The notes under the pieces are model-generated. The model had not been told where the DNA came from. It saw only the letters and a list, made by a program, of their open reading frames with translations, and searched no databases. From the NCBI GenBank assembly GCA_037447655.1, contig JBBHKE010000227.1:225962-240470 (forward strand): a DNA stretch of 14,509 bases, written 5' to 3'. Shown one piece after another: positions 1-8,698 of the stretch; positions within the stretch are counted from its first letter, which is position 1, and every line of letters starts with the position of its first letter. The translations under genes and the position numbers were made by a program. Source of the stretch: Zygnema cylindricum (taxonomy: Eukaryota > Streptophyta > Zygnematophyceae > Zygnematales > Zygnemataceae).

Positions 1-327
1 GTTTGCCGCGACCTTCAAAGTTTGTCGCGTCTTTTTGCCATTCTGTTTCGAAATTTTGATTTCCATTTTCAAAATCAAAATTTAGCCAAAAACTTTTTGT
101 ACGAATCATTAATTACCTCAGGCGGTACAAAAATGTCGAACAGATATTCCGTTTGTATATTTTTTTCAAGATTTTAAGAATCTGGACTCTAACCTACGTG
201 GCGCCAATCATAATTGAAGAAGGTTTTTTACTGGCCCGACACAATGGAGCAAACTTCCAGTAAACGCTGCCAGTAGACTTGTCCGTACATTTACTGGGAC
301 CGCCTAATGGAACTTCACCCTAATGGT
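1..327 (+). repeat. Left arm of the fold-back element
   Basis: This arm pairs with 811-1130 in inverted orientation. It is incomplete at base 1. It ends in the family motif at 302-321, followed by a near repeat, TAATGGTGAACTTCC. Confidence 0.75.
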
Positions 328-806
328 GAACTTCCATCATACGTTTCTGTAATTGTACGGCAAACTCTACAGACCGGGTCGATTGAGTCGATGTTCCATC
401 ACGTAGATAAGCCACGTGTTCTAAATTGGCTGGTGCCACGCAAGCTACGATCTGATATTGAATATCTTTCAGATTTTTAGCATCGACAAACTTAACTTCA
501 AATATTGACTTGCGTACCGTGTACATGCGTACAAAGTTATCATACGACAAAACTTTTATACTTTTGCAGACGCCAGTCTGTACGCCAGAGAAATAGTGTG
601 ACAAACAAAAGTTACCAAAAATAGCGTGAAGAGGGAATGTTACGAAATTTCGTTTTTTTTTTTCGGGTGTATTTTGGAAACCGCGTGTCATGTGCAAATC
701 TTAAGATTTTTCGTTGGTTTTCCATCATGACACGTAGCTTAATCGTCCAGTCTGTCTCGATTTTTTTTTCTGTATCTGCCAACTTATCTCCTCGAGGTGG
801 GTTGAC
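320..806 (-). pseudogene. Decayed coding remnant inside fold-back element (family copy A)
   Basis: A 125-codon open frame covers 697-320, and related coding continues upstream to about 806 in shifted frames. The upstream part shares the peptide HDGKPT and, after one frameshift, an AHD segment followed by FPK with the copy at 4150-4509, where the peptide is HDGKPTEFKKIAHD. It also shares a PRG-rich segment near 800. This is protein-level conservation between two diverged DNA copies, so the ancestor was translated. The C-terminal stretch (VAYLRDGTSTQ, followed by an ST/TR-rich turn) faintly recalls the end of Schlafen AlbA_2 domains, but I am not confident of that. I do not recognise the family. 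At least one frameshift and an in-frame stop near 752-756 make it non-functional. Confidence 0.45.
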
Positions 807-810
807 ACTT

Positions 811-1130
811 AGGGTGACGTTCGATTAGGCGGTCCTAGTAAATGTACGGACAAGTCTACTGGCAACATTTACTGGAAGACCGCTCCATTGTGTCGGCCTA
901 GTAACAAACCTTCCTCAATTATGATTGGCGCCACATAGGTTAGAGTCCAGATTTTAAAAATCTTTAAAAAAATCTACAAAAGGAATATCTGTACGAAATT
1001 TCTGTACGACCGGAGGTAATTAATGATTCGTACATAAAGTTTTTGTCTATATTTTGATATGTAAAATGGAAATCAAAATTTCGAAACAGAATGGCAAAGA
1101 GACGCGACAAACCTTGAATGTCGGTGGATG
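811..1130 (-). repeat. Right arm of the fold-back element
   Basis: This is the inverted partner of 1-327. Similarity fades after about 1130, near CTTGAATGTCGGTGG, whose complement weakly matches the first bases of the window. Confidence 0.75.
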
Positions 1131-1166
1131 TAAGACGGAGCGTGCGAGGATATTTTCACCTGACCT

Positions 1167-1252
1167 GCATTCAACGTGGCGAGAGGCACATGGCATGCAT
1201 TCAACGTGGCAGGAGGCACATGGCATGTAACGTGGCAGGAGGCACATGGCAT
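1167..1252 (+). repeat. Minisatellite, 30-bp unit, about 3 copies
   Basis: Units at 1167-1196 and 1197-1226 share GCATTCAACGTGGC and GAGGCACATGGCAT. A third unit, 1227-1252, has lost four bases near its start. It lies just outside the right arm of the fold-back element. Confidence 0.9.
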
Positions 1253-1324
1253 GTACGACGTGCAGGCTTGTGAACGCTTGTACAACATAGATATTTATTT
1301 TACTTTTCACGTGTACCAATGGAA

Positions 1325-1381
1325 ATCATCTAGTGGGCCCCAACTCTCCTCGGCGAGGGGAGTTGGGGCCCACTGGATGAT
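1325..1381. repeat. 27-bp near-perfect hairpin with 3-base loop
   Basis: Bases 1325-1351 pair with 1355-1381 around the loop GGC. All 27 positions pair if two G-T wobbles are allowed (T1331/G1375 and T1347/G1359). The stem contains AGTGGGCCCCAACTC. The very short loop suggests a recent inverted duplication or short palindromic element rather than a typical microRNA precursor, which usually has a larger loop. Confidence 0.9.
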
Positions 1382-1566
1382 GTGCTCGATTACTTCGTGG
1401 ATCTCAAAATGTGAAACATCTAACTGTCACGATTTACGCCTACATCATTGGAGCTTCTCGACAGCTTTCCAGTAACGATGTTTCGTCTAACAAAAAAAAA
1501 ATGGTACGGCTCTGTACGGCACTGTACGAAAACGTACGGCGTCTAGTAAGGAATCCCACTTTTCGC

Positions 1567-1779
1567 CTAATGGAACGTCACCCTTATAGAAAAAAATGAA
1601 GCGAACTCCTCGCAGTTAAACATTTGACGGCCAGTATTGCCTCCAAAACCTTCGGAGAGTATCGGCAAGATTCTGTGTAATGCTGTTTTTCGTATAAAAT
1701 CAAAATAGGCGGTACAATTTGGTACGGAAGGTCGCGGATTTTTGTAAACTACGCCACTTTCCGTCTGATCTAATGTCAC
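1567..1779 (-). pseudogene. Coding remnant, family copy B
   Basis: This 70-codon minus-strand frame matches, residue by residue, the protein read from 4150-4330 on the plus strand. Shared pieces are T.SG.VYKN (SGVVYKNP here, SGDVYKNL there), YF.FI, and EEF.S.F (CEEFASFF here, REEFTSIF there). The DNA copies differ strongly, while the peptide pattern is kept. The family motif AGGGTGACGTTCCATTAGGC sits at its 3' end (1584-1565, minus), and a diverged version sits at its 5' end (1784-1769, minus). It is short, has no recognised domain and probably represents part of a longer mobile-element protein. Confidence 0.45.
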
Positions 1780-1785
1780 CCTAAG

Positions 1786-2136
1786 TACTTTCTTTTTCTC
1801 AATTTTGCTTCTTTTCAGAGGTTGTTTACTCCCTCTACACTACACTACAGTACTGTACCTTTCTTTAAATTTTATTCCTTTTAGATGTTTCTCACTTTTT
1901 CTCCACTTCCTTTTTTGAATCGTCAAGTTGAAAGGCAAAAATACGCTTTGTGGTTAGTTCATCTTACATCGACTGCATTTAGGGTTTTCTCCTGTTTCAT
2001 CTCCTTTTTTTTGCTCTTTCCTTTCCTTTCCTTTCCTTCTTGTCTGACTTACGTACTAATATGTCTTCTTACAACACCACCCAATCGTTGGGATACCTCT
2101 CAACTTCTATCCCATTGCATATCCCATTGCAACTAC
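1786..2136. other. Non-coding stretch with small pyrimidine repeats
   Basis: I see no gene here. It holds a (TTTCC)4 microsatellite at about 2017-2037 and a tandem TATCCCATTGCA pair at about 2108-2131. A 122-codon open frame crosses it, but its composition is pyrimidine repeat and it shows no protein pattern. Confidence 0.6.
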
Positions 2137-2204
2137 GAGAGAGAGGGAGAAAGAGGGAGAGAGACGGAGAGAGAGGAAGACAGAGGGGGGGAGCTAGAGG
2201 AGAT
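2137..2204 (+). repeat. Purine (GA)n tract
   Basis: This is almost pure GAGAGAGGGAGA-type sequence, about 55 bp upstream of the first RPT5-like exon. It is low-complexity DNA. Such tracts can act as GAGA-type sites in plants, but nothing here shows that. Confidence 0.85.
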
Positions 2205-2260
2205 GTTGACACCTATTAGCTTACAAGTTTTTGAGAGATATTATGGTGGTTGAGTTGTAG

Positions 2261-2974
<714 letters not shown>

Positions 2975-3165
2975 GTTAACATATGTAGGATCTTAAGCAA
3001 AAGAGTTTCTCTTGAAATAATTCATAAAACATAAATCATTACACAGCGGAAGCTCATAAAAGACAAGAGGAATATTCAGCCAAAAAGATTTATAAGTGTT
3101 CTTGGCCGAAGCCTCTTTACATCATGTCTCTTCTCTCTTCTTTATTGTCGTTTTTGTCACTTATC

Positions 3166-3770
3166 GCCTCAATTTTTGAGGGAAAGTGTGCCCGCACTGG
3201 TATGACCTACACTACACCGCCAATCGCTATTAGCGTAGAGTTTTTTTAGCGTATAGGATTAATTACCGTTATTAACGCTGATTGGGAATTTGGAAATTTT
3301 CAAATAAATCGTTTACTCTAATTAGAAATTAGGGTTTTTTTAAATAGTATGGATAATACTATTTGAGAATTTGAGAAAAAAAAAGCGGGACCGAATTAGC
3401 GTTCAATACGCTAATAATGATTGGCGGTGTACCACTTCGTCCATTTGGGTATCCTTCTATAATAATTATATCCTCTTCCTCCGCTAAAGTTCCACCTAAA
3501 TTTGGTGGTTCATCGCCAGTGGTACAATATTGTAGTGTTGTGTATCTGGTAAAACTTTATCGCAATTAATATTTTGAATATCTAACAGTCAAAGGGCTCG
3601 ATATATCTCTTCAGAACCAACTAAAAAAATTGCGAAATATCTGGTGAAACAAATGCCAGATAAAGACGTCGAGTCGAGAAAGTAAGTGCGTCGACCCGAA
3701 AAAGCGCAATCAAATTTGATTACCGATGATAAAGATGGGGAAAAATCACGCGAACTTGTTCTCACATTTT
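3166..3770 (-). pseudogene. Possible decayed minus-strand reading frame interrupted by the MITE
   Basis: On the minus strand about 60 codons are open from near 3770 to a TGA at about 3588. Open reading then continues, with one frame change near 3510, to the MITE border at 3432; this part includes EEEDIIIIEGYPNG. Ignoring the MITE and one copy of its TA duplication, the frame carries on to a TGA near 3166. I recognise no family. The composition looks protein-like, but open stretches this short can arise by chance. Confidence 0.25.
3213..3431. mobile_element. Small TA-flanked MITE (CACCGC family), 215 bp
   Basis: TACACCGCCAATCGCTATTAGCGTA (3213-3237) pairs in inverted orientation with 3407-3431, with two mismatches in 25. 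The outermost TA on each side is the probable target duplication, leaving CACCGCC...GGCGGTG as the element ends. The interior is AT-rich and non-coding. TA duplication with short terminal repeats is typical of non-autonomous Tc1/mariner-type elements. The same ends recur at 12171-12703. Confidence 0.8.
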
Positions 3771-3832
3771 ATTGTCGACTATGTGAACACATTTTATCGT
3801 CCACTATGTGAACATATTTTATCGTCGACTAT
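3758..3832 (+). repeat. 25-bp tandem repeat, 3 copies
   Basis: Three units, 3758-3782, 3783-3807 and 3808-3832, share CACATTTTATCGTC.ACTAT with a few substitutions. Confidence 0.9.
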
Positions 3833-4146
3833 GAGCACATAGGACATACCAGCTACACTACGAGAAAAATGTTCCCAAGTGAGAGTTATGCATAAAGTAG
3901 AGTTATTTTTTCTTGGCGAAAGGCCTTACACCTAAACTAGAGTTAGTAACTCTAACTATTTATCTACGCTATTTGTTTTTTAACGCTAATAGCGATTCAC
4001 GTTGTACTGTCCTGTAGTCGTCTGTATAAGAACCTTGCTTATAAATGTAATAAAATACTTGTACACTCGGCCGGAATAACAACATTTACCAGGTACCCCA
4101 TAGTCTTAGGACGCTCCTCGGGCAATTTTTTTGTATGTATGGAATA
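3833..4146. other. Non-coding stretch with an orphan MITE end
   Basis: No gene is seen. At 3984-4006, CGCTAATAGCGATTCACG followed by TTGTA is a diverged right-hand end of the CACCGC-family MITE. I found no matching left end nearby, so the copy is broken or too decayed to trace. Confidence 0.5.
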
Positions 4147-4149
4147 GGG

Positions 4150-4509
4150 GTGAAGTTCCATCGGACAAAAAGTGGGGATGTTTACAAAAATTTGGACCTC
4201 TATATACTATGCGGTATCACTTATTTTGTTTTTATCCATGAACAACATTAAAGATAATCTTGCCAATATACTCAAAAGGTCTAGGAGGTAACAATGACCG
4301 TTGCATATTTATTCGCGAAGAATTCACTTCAATTTTTTATGTAGTTGACAAACCTTTTTCTACTGATAACCAGCCTCGGGGAGGTGGGTTGTCGGTTTCA
4401 TAATAAGAAGATTCGCGACACGCTTGATGATAAAGATATAAGTCACGATGGAAAACCAACGGAATTCAAAAAAATTGCACATGATATGTACCTTCCAAAA
4501 TCCAACTGA
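4150..4509 (+). pseudogene. Coding remnant, family copy C
   Basis: The plus strand begins in the family motif GGGGTGAAGTTCCATCGG (4147-4164) and encodes, with frame changes, three blocks. The first is T.SGDVYKN, matching copy B. The second is REEFTSIFYVVDKPF, whose start matches B, followed by QPRGGG, which matches copy A. The third is KIRDTLDDKDISHDGKPTEF and the KKIAHDMYLPK that follows, also matching A. The blocks lie in frames 1, 0 and 1, so at least two frameshifts are present, and the last frame ends at TGA 4507-4509. Copy C links A and B into a single protein order. It lies in inverted orientation to copy B. The family is unrecognised. Confidence 0.5.
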
Positions 4510-4640
4510 GAATACAAAAGTAATCTTGTGGTGTTATTTTGTCGCACTATTTTAAAAATGCTCTTTTGTCACGCGGAAAAACAAGAGCCCTACAATATGA
4601 GTTAGTGTAATAGATAAGGCGTCAACAAAGAGAAGACAAC
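4510..4640. other. Non-coding spacer
   Basis: This is AT-rich sequence. Weak similarity to copy A continues to about 4560 (the TTTTGTCGCACTATTT region), and I see nothing else. Confidence 0.4.
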
Positions 4641-4646
4641 TTTATT
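4641..4646 (-). promoter_or_regulatory. Possible polyadenylation signal AATAAA (minus strand)
   Basis: The plus strand reads TTTATT. It lies downstream of the minus-strand coding remnant at 4880-5197, with about 230 bp of untranslated-looking sequence between them. A small CGATGG/CCATCG hairpin lies at about 4657-4673. Confidence 0.35.
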
Positions 4647-4879
4647 ACATAAAGTGCGATGGAAAAACCATCGAGGTACAAAAATGGTAAAAAAAAGGAA
4701 ATGAACATTGAAAGAATACAAATGTCAAAGGAGATTAAAACAAAGCAAGCAAATGAGAAAGCCAACGCTAGCTAGAGTAACTCGCAAGACCAAAGTAAAA
4801 TACCAAATATGGCTAGACGGAAAGGGAAAACCTATTGTTTATAATGCCCCACAACCCTAATAAACTAAATTCCACACCC

Positions 4880-5197
4880 CTAAAGATCGTGGATGTGGAC
4901 TGGGTCCCTCGGTGGAAGGTTTAGGAGGCCACACATATCATCAGCCACCGTGTTTTGGCGTAGAAGGGCGATAGCTTACTCTCATTGACGGGCAATTAAT
5001 ACACGTTGACGGTAAAAAACAACGAGAAGGCTCCGGAGAGGACTCCTTGGACCCCCGATTTTAAAAGCTTTCTTAGCAAGATTGCGGATAAAATCATCAA
5101 AAGACTTGTCTAAAAAGCCGAAAATTGAAGTTGCAAACGGGACAAACTGCTCTGTCGGGTCTCGGTGAGCGTAATCACTTTCCGGGTTTCTTTCTTT
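4880..5197 (-). pseudogene. C-terminal remnant, possibly of a non-LTR retrotransposon ORF2
   Basis: Read from 5197 down, the frame contains NPESDYAHRDP, EQFVPFATSIFG, DFIRNLAKKAF, GPRSPLR and FYRQRV.IARQ, then TGA at 4984-4982 and TAA at 4978-4976. The same frame continues with AIALLRQ to a TAG at 4882-4880. The pattern of a VPF.TS.FG block, a basic helix and an R.R..IA.Q ending recalls the extreme C-terminus of LINE-type reverse transcriptases in many eukaryotes. This is recall of a pattern, not a database match. An AATAAA lies downstream. Upstream coding is cut by stops before the copia element at 5237, so it is truncated as well as mutated. Confidence 0.35.
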
Positions 5198-5236
5198 AAA
5201 GAGTTAAAAAGTTGTGTCCTACAGTAACTTGGTGTG

Positions 5237-5241
5237 GAAGT
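5237..5241 (+). repeat. Target site duplication, left (GAAGT)
   Basis: It is identical to 11793-11797. Five bases is the size expected for a copia integrase. Confidence 0.9.
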
Positions 5242-5858
5242 TGTAGAAATTAATGGTCTGTTTACAGTATTTTCTAGATCTAAATAGTAATATAGAAAGA
5301 AGCCGAGGCAGTCTACCTCTAACTTCTCTCTTCAACTCTCAAACTTGTCGCAGTCATTGAGAAGTTGGAGAGGAAGCTAGAGCCATGACTACCTAGGCTA
5401 TCTAGAGGTTTACGGGTAATATATATATTAGTTTATTTACCGTTGGGTTATTAACTAAAAGAGTATGTTGGATAATTTACTAAAAGAGTATGTGTTTACC
5501 CCAGGATTAGATCCTGGTACCTGCCGGACGGTAAGCTGCCGGTAGCCGTAGCCTTAACCGTTAAGTCTAGACATAATGTTACGGATTATAGGGTTTGATA
5601 ATTACTTAAACGTTAATACGTAGGATAGTTCACTTAGCTGAAACAATTTTACGGGAGACATAGATCCAGTAATATAAAAGTACGGATCACGGTATGGATA
5701 AGAATCGAATACTGCGCATTTATTTCTTTAGCGAAACAAATACCGCGTATGTATTTATTACGGTTACGATTTAATGTGAATTTAATCCGACGGCCGGAAT
5801 TAACGCCGAGATCGCGGAAGAGAATTTCGGCGGTTTGTGGTCATCGCCACATCGGATG

Positions 5859-5867
5859 ACACGTGGC
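5859..5867 (+). promoter_or_regulatory. ABRE/G-box in LTR
   Basis: ACACGTGGC is here and CCACGTGGC is at the same place in the 3' LTR (11320-11328). Both keep the ACGTG core bound by plant bZIP factors. A role in element transcription is inferred. Confidence 0.4.
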
Positions 5868-5948
5868 GAAATTACATTGGATCGTGGTATCTCCGGAGAT
5901 TACTGCACCGAATCTGGATATGACATGTGTCGACATTTAGGCCATGTC

Positions 5949-6023
5949 GTACAATGTCCGTACAGAAAGTACATCGGCAGCTGTACTTTTGTGTACGGAA
6001 GTGTACTCTGATTGGCTCCGTAC
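5949..6023 (+). promoter_or_regulatory. Cluster of seven GTAC cores in LTR
   Basis: GTAC occurs at 5949, 5960, 5969, 5983, 5993, 6003 and 6020, and the cluster is also present in the 3' LTR. GTAC is the core recognised by plant SBP/SPL-domain factors, including those controlling copper response. Whether these sites are used is inference. Confidence 0.35.
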
Positions 6024-6334
6024 ATCAGTAGATAGAGTATATGAGAGAGATAGGACTTAGAAAAATTAGGAGATAGGACCCTCTCTCCCAGAGAGCTTCT
6101 GTACAAAAGGTCAACTTTGACCCTCCATAACTTACTACTCAGGGGAGCAAATTCAGAGATTCTTTTTGCTATCGACTCAAGGGAATCTTGCCTTTACAAG
6201 GGTGAAGTTGGTCATAGTTTTTGTCTGCCAGGATGGCAATTTTTCTTGCTGAAACACAAAGGGGTTAGGGTTATATCCTAGAGGCTTCTTGGAAGTTGTC
6301 CACTCTGAGGACTTATGGAGGTCTCAGAGTTTCA

Positions 6335-6349
6335 GGTTATGGGCCCACC
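6335..6349 (+). other. Primer-binding site matching the initiator tRNA-Met anticodon arm
   Basis: GGTTATGGGCCCACC starts directly after the LTR. It is the reverse complement of the anticodon stem-loop of eukaryotic initiator tRNA-Met (GGGCCCAUAACC core, from memory) rather than of the tRNA 3' end used by most plant copia elements. Priming from an internal (half) tRNA is known for Drosophila copia and yeast Ty5. The ATG at 6339-6341 is the complement of the CAU anticodon and is in frame with gag. Confidence 0.8.
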
Positions 6350-7705
6350 CTCTAGGGTACCAATCTTTAATGGAACTAGCTTGATATATTGGGAAAGTAT
6401 GATGATAGGAGCTCTATGCGAAAAAAGGTTTTGGGGGAAAGTGAGTGGACGATTGGGGCGTCTATTAAGTCTTGGAATTCCTCCAGGGTTTGAAGGAATC
6501 AGATTCACAAAGAAAGGAGGTCCATCTTCAGCGGAGGAGATAAGGAACGAGAGGTGGTGGATAATGGAGCGGAGAAGGAGACGACCACACCAATAGCAAC
6601 CGGTTCAGCATTCATGTCACCTATTCCGAGGAATGAGGATAATGATACTCAAACCTGGGATTTAAACAATATGGCGGCAAATCACTTCATCCTACGCCAT
6701 CTTACTCAAGGACTTGCATGTCCTCATTTGCAGGTAGAAAGGGCATCCGATCTGTGGATGGCTCTCATAGAGATGTACCGAAGTGGTACGATTCAGCAAC
6801 AACAGTTGGCTGATCAGAAAGTTAAGGAATATGTATACAAAGGAGGCAAAATGTTAGATTTTTGCAATGAGCTTGTTACACTTTTCATGGAGCTAAAGAG
6901 TGCGGGAAAAGATTTTAGTGAAAAAGAAAAGGTTAACTGTTTACTGTTGAAGTTACCCGATGAGTTCGAGAACATAGTCAACCGTGTGCAGGACTTACCG
7001 GACTCAAGGTGGATATGGAACTCAGTGGTAGGGATGATTCTTGTTTGGGAGAATACAATTGAGATCCGAAGGGGAGGAAAGAGTGGCCAAGCGTTGGCAA
7101 CTTCGACCGATTGGAGGAACAAGGATTCCCGGAAACTGGTCGGAAAATATGGGGGGAGGGAGCAGAAAAATCAGACCGACGAGTTCGGACCAAGGGCTCC
7201 CAAAGGTTTATGTCATTTTTGTAAGAAACCTGGGCACTATATGGCAGAGTGCACTAAACTAACCAAGCTTCGGTTAAAGGAGGGGCAGACCAGTGGTACC
7301 GCGAGAGGAAAAAAAAAAGCCCTTGTGACACAAGCATATGAGGCGGAATCCGAGGACGAGGACGATGAGCTCTTTTTGGATGAGGAGTTGGAGGCAAAAA
7401 ACGAGGTCGAAATTCCACGAAGGCAGAAATGTGCTTACGGTGGATTGAAAGGTGAAGCAGGCTGGATTATAAATTCAGGTGCCTCCATGCACATGTGTAA
7501 GGATAGGCACCTGTTCACTAAGATAAGAAAGATTCCCACCGTAGAGATAGAGTACGGGGATGGGAGGATAGTCACCACTACTCTTGTAAGATCGGTAGAT
7601 TTGAAAGTGTTAGTAGAAGGAAAGACATCCATAGTAACATTCTCCGATGTATTTTTTATTTCCGGAGCTGAACAAAAACCTCATCTCTACATCTGTATTA
7701 GATGA
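6339..7705 (+). pseudogene. copia gag and protease region, frameshifted
   Basis: Gag begins at ATG 6339 inside the primer site, or at in-frame ATG 6315 in the LTR, with VPIFNGTSLIYWESM, the usual N-terminal block of copia Gag. One frameshift between about 6480 and 6555 moves the frame to one running to 7705. That frame holds the Gag core (ASDLWMALIEMYRSG, LLLKLPDEFENIV) and a CCHC zinc knuckle, CHFCKKPGHYMAEC, at 7211-7252, which binds element RNA. An acidic linker follows. The aspartic protease motif reads WIINSGAS at 7463-7486, where the catalytic residue is normally D in DSGA. AAT at 7472-7474 therefore gives a dead protease. A further frameshift in the T-run near 7650-7660 leads into the integrase frame. 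Confidence 0.9.
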
Positions 7706-8698
7706 TAAGGGTTTTTTTACTAGCACTAGGGAAGGAGTCTTTACTGCTAGTTTTGAGGAGGATGTCTATTTCATTGCTGAGAAAGGTAGCCATGGGATGT
7801 TTAGGCAGGTTTTAAGTAATGAAACGAAGAAACTTAATTATGCTGGTGATCATGATATTATGATGTGGCATAAGAGGCTTGGGCATGTGAATCTAGATAA
7901 GTTAAGAGAGATGAAAAAGATGGGAGTGGTGGAAGGGATTAAGTTCAGTGAGAGTGATAATATAAGTGATTGTAGTGGATGTGCTCAAGGTAAAGCACAC
8001 AGATTACCCTTTCCTAAAACAACCACCTATAAGGGAGAAAAATTCTAGATCTAGTACGCACAGATATTTGGGGACCGGCTAAAGTGCCCTCACCGGGGGG
8101 GAAGAGATTTATGATAACTATCACTGATGATTGGTCTCGGTATTCCCGGGTGTATTTTTTGAAAAACAAGTCAGAAGCTCAAGATTGCTTTAGAAAATAT
8201 AAAGCATGGAGTGAAAAACTCCATGAAACTCCAATCAAAAGAGTAACGAGTGACAATGGTGGGGAGTACACTTCTAACCAGTTTGAGGATTTTTTGAGGG
8301 AAGATGGAGTCCAACACCGAAAGACAGTTCCAAAAAACCCGAAACAGAATGGGGTAGCAGAAAGGTTAAATAGAACACTAAGTGATTGTGCTAGAAGTAT
8401 GTTGTCAGATAAGAAGATAGGAAAAAGGTTTTGGGCAGAAGCAATGAACTGTGCTAATTACCTCAAAAATAGAGTTGTTACTTCAGCTATAATGAGAGAT
8501 GGACAGGTCGTAAACCATACATATCTCACTTAAAGGTTTTCGGCAGTCAAGTTTTCAGTCTAGATACAGATCGATCCAATTGGAAGCTAATCCTAAAGGA
8601 AAACCGGGATACTTATTTGAAAAGATGAGGATGTTAAAGGATATCGAGTTTACGATCTAAAAAGGGAAGATATAATCTTAGTAAATCATCTAGTAGTT
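7647..8698 (+). pseudogene. copia integrase, frameshifted
   Basis: The HHCC zinc-binding domain is intact: H codons at 7869 and 7884, C codons at 7971 and 7980 (HKRLGH...CSGC). A frameshift in an A-run near 8040 shifts the frame. The catalytic core then has D in RTDIWGP (8063), D in TSDNGGEY (8252) and E in NGVAERLNR (8360). The last two are separated by 35 residues, the DD35E spacing of retroviral-type integrases. All three catalytic residues are kept. After about 8510 the conserved blocks HLKVFGSQVF, NPKGKPGYLF and DEDVKGYRVYDLKRED lie in successive different frames, so three more small indels lie between 8510 and 8640. It would join element cDNA to chromosomal DNA, but no continuous protein can be made. 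Confidence 0.9.

Larger units (their letters stand above)
1..1130. mobile_element. Fold-back (long inverted repeat) element, left arm cut by window edge
   Basis: Bases 1-327 and the reverse complement of 811-1130 align along their whole length with scattered mismatches and small indels, roughly 85-90% identical by eye. Shared blocks include TTTGTCGCGTC, GAATCATTAATTACCTC, TGGCGCCAATCATAATTGA and AGTAGACTTGTCCGTACATT. The arms enclose about 480 bp holding a minus-strand coding remnant. At the inner end of each arm is the motif AGGGTGA(A/C)GTTC.ATTAGGC, at 302-321 (minus) and 811-830 (plus). The left arm still matches at base 1, so the element continues outside the window and its outer ends and target duplication cannot be defined. 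The structure fits a fold-back or Mutator-like DNA transposon, or a non-autonomous derivative of one. No transposase domain is recognised. Confidence 0.75.
5242..6334 (+). repeat. 5' LTR (1093 bp)
   Basis: It is repeated directly at 10668-11792. It contains a cluster of seven GTAC cores (5949-6023), an ABRE-like ACACGTGGC (5859-5867) and a 7-bp hairpin CCAGGAT-TAG-ATCCTGG (5501-5517) kept in both LTRs. A local duplication of ACTAAAAGAGTATG (about 5454-5493) is absent from the 3' LTR. Confidence 0.95.

Noticed and set aside
1047-1475. Overlapping open frames on both strands
   Set aside because: They arise from the 30-bp minisatellite and the hairpin, which keep several frames open by repetition.
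1885-2253. 122-codon open frame
   Set aside because: It consists of pyrimidine and purine low-complexity sequence without a protein pattern, and it ends just before the RPT5 exon in unrelated reading.
3614-3682. Possible plus-strand exon between CTTCAG and GTAAGT
   Set aside because: The splice-like ends look good, but the opposite strand of the same bases has the longer open frame, and the plus-strand peptide matches nothing I know.
5496-5570. tRNA-like segment in the LTR (CCAGGAT hairpin and nearby stems)
   Set aside because: The hairpin is present in both LTRs, but no cloverleaf with acceptor stem, T-loop consensus and anticodon arm can be drawn.
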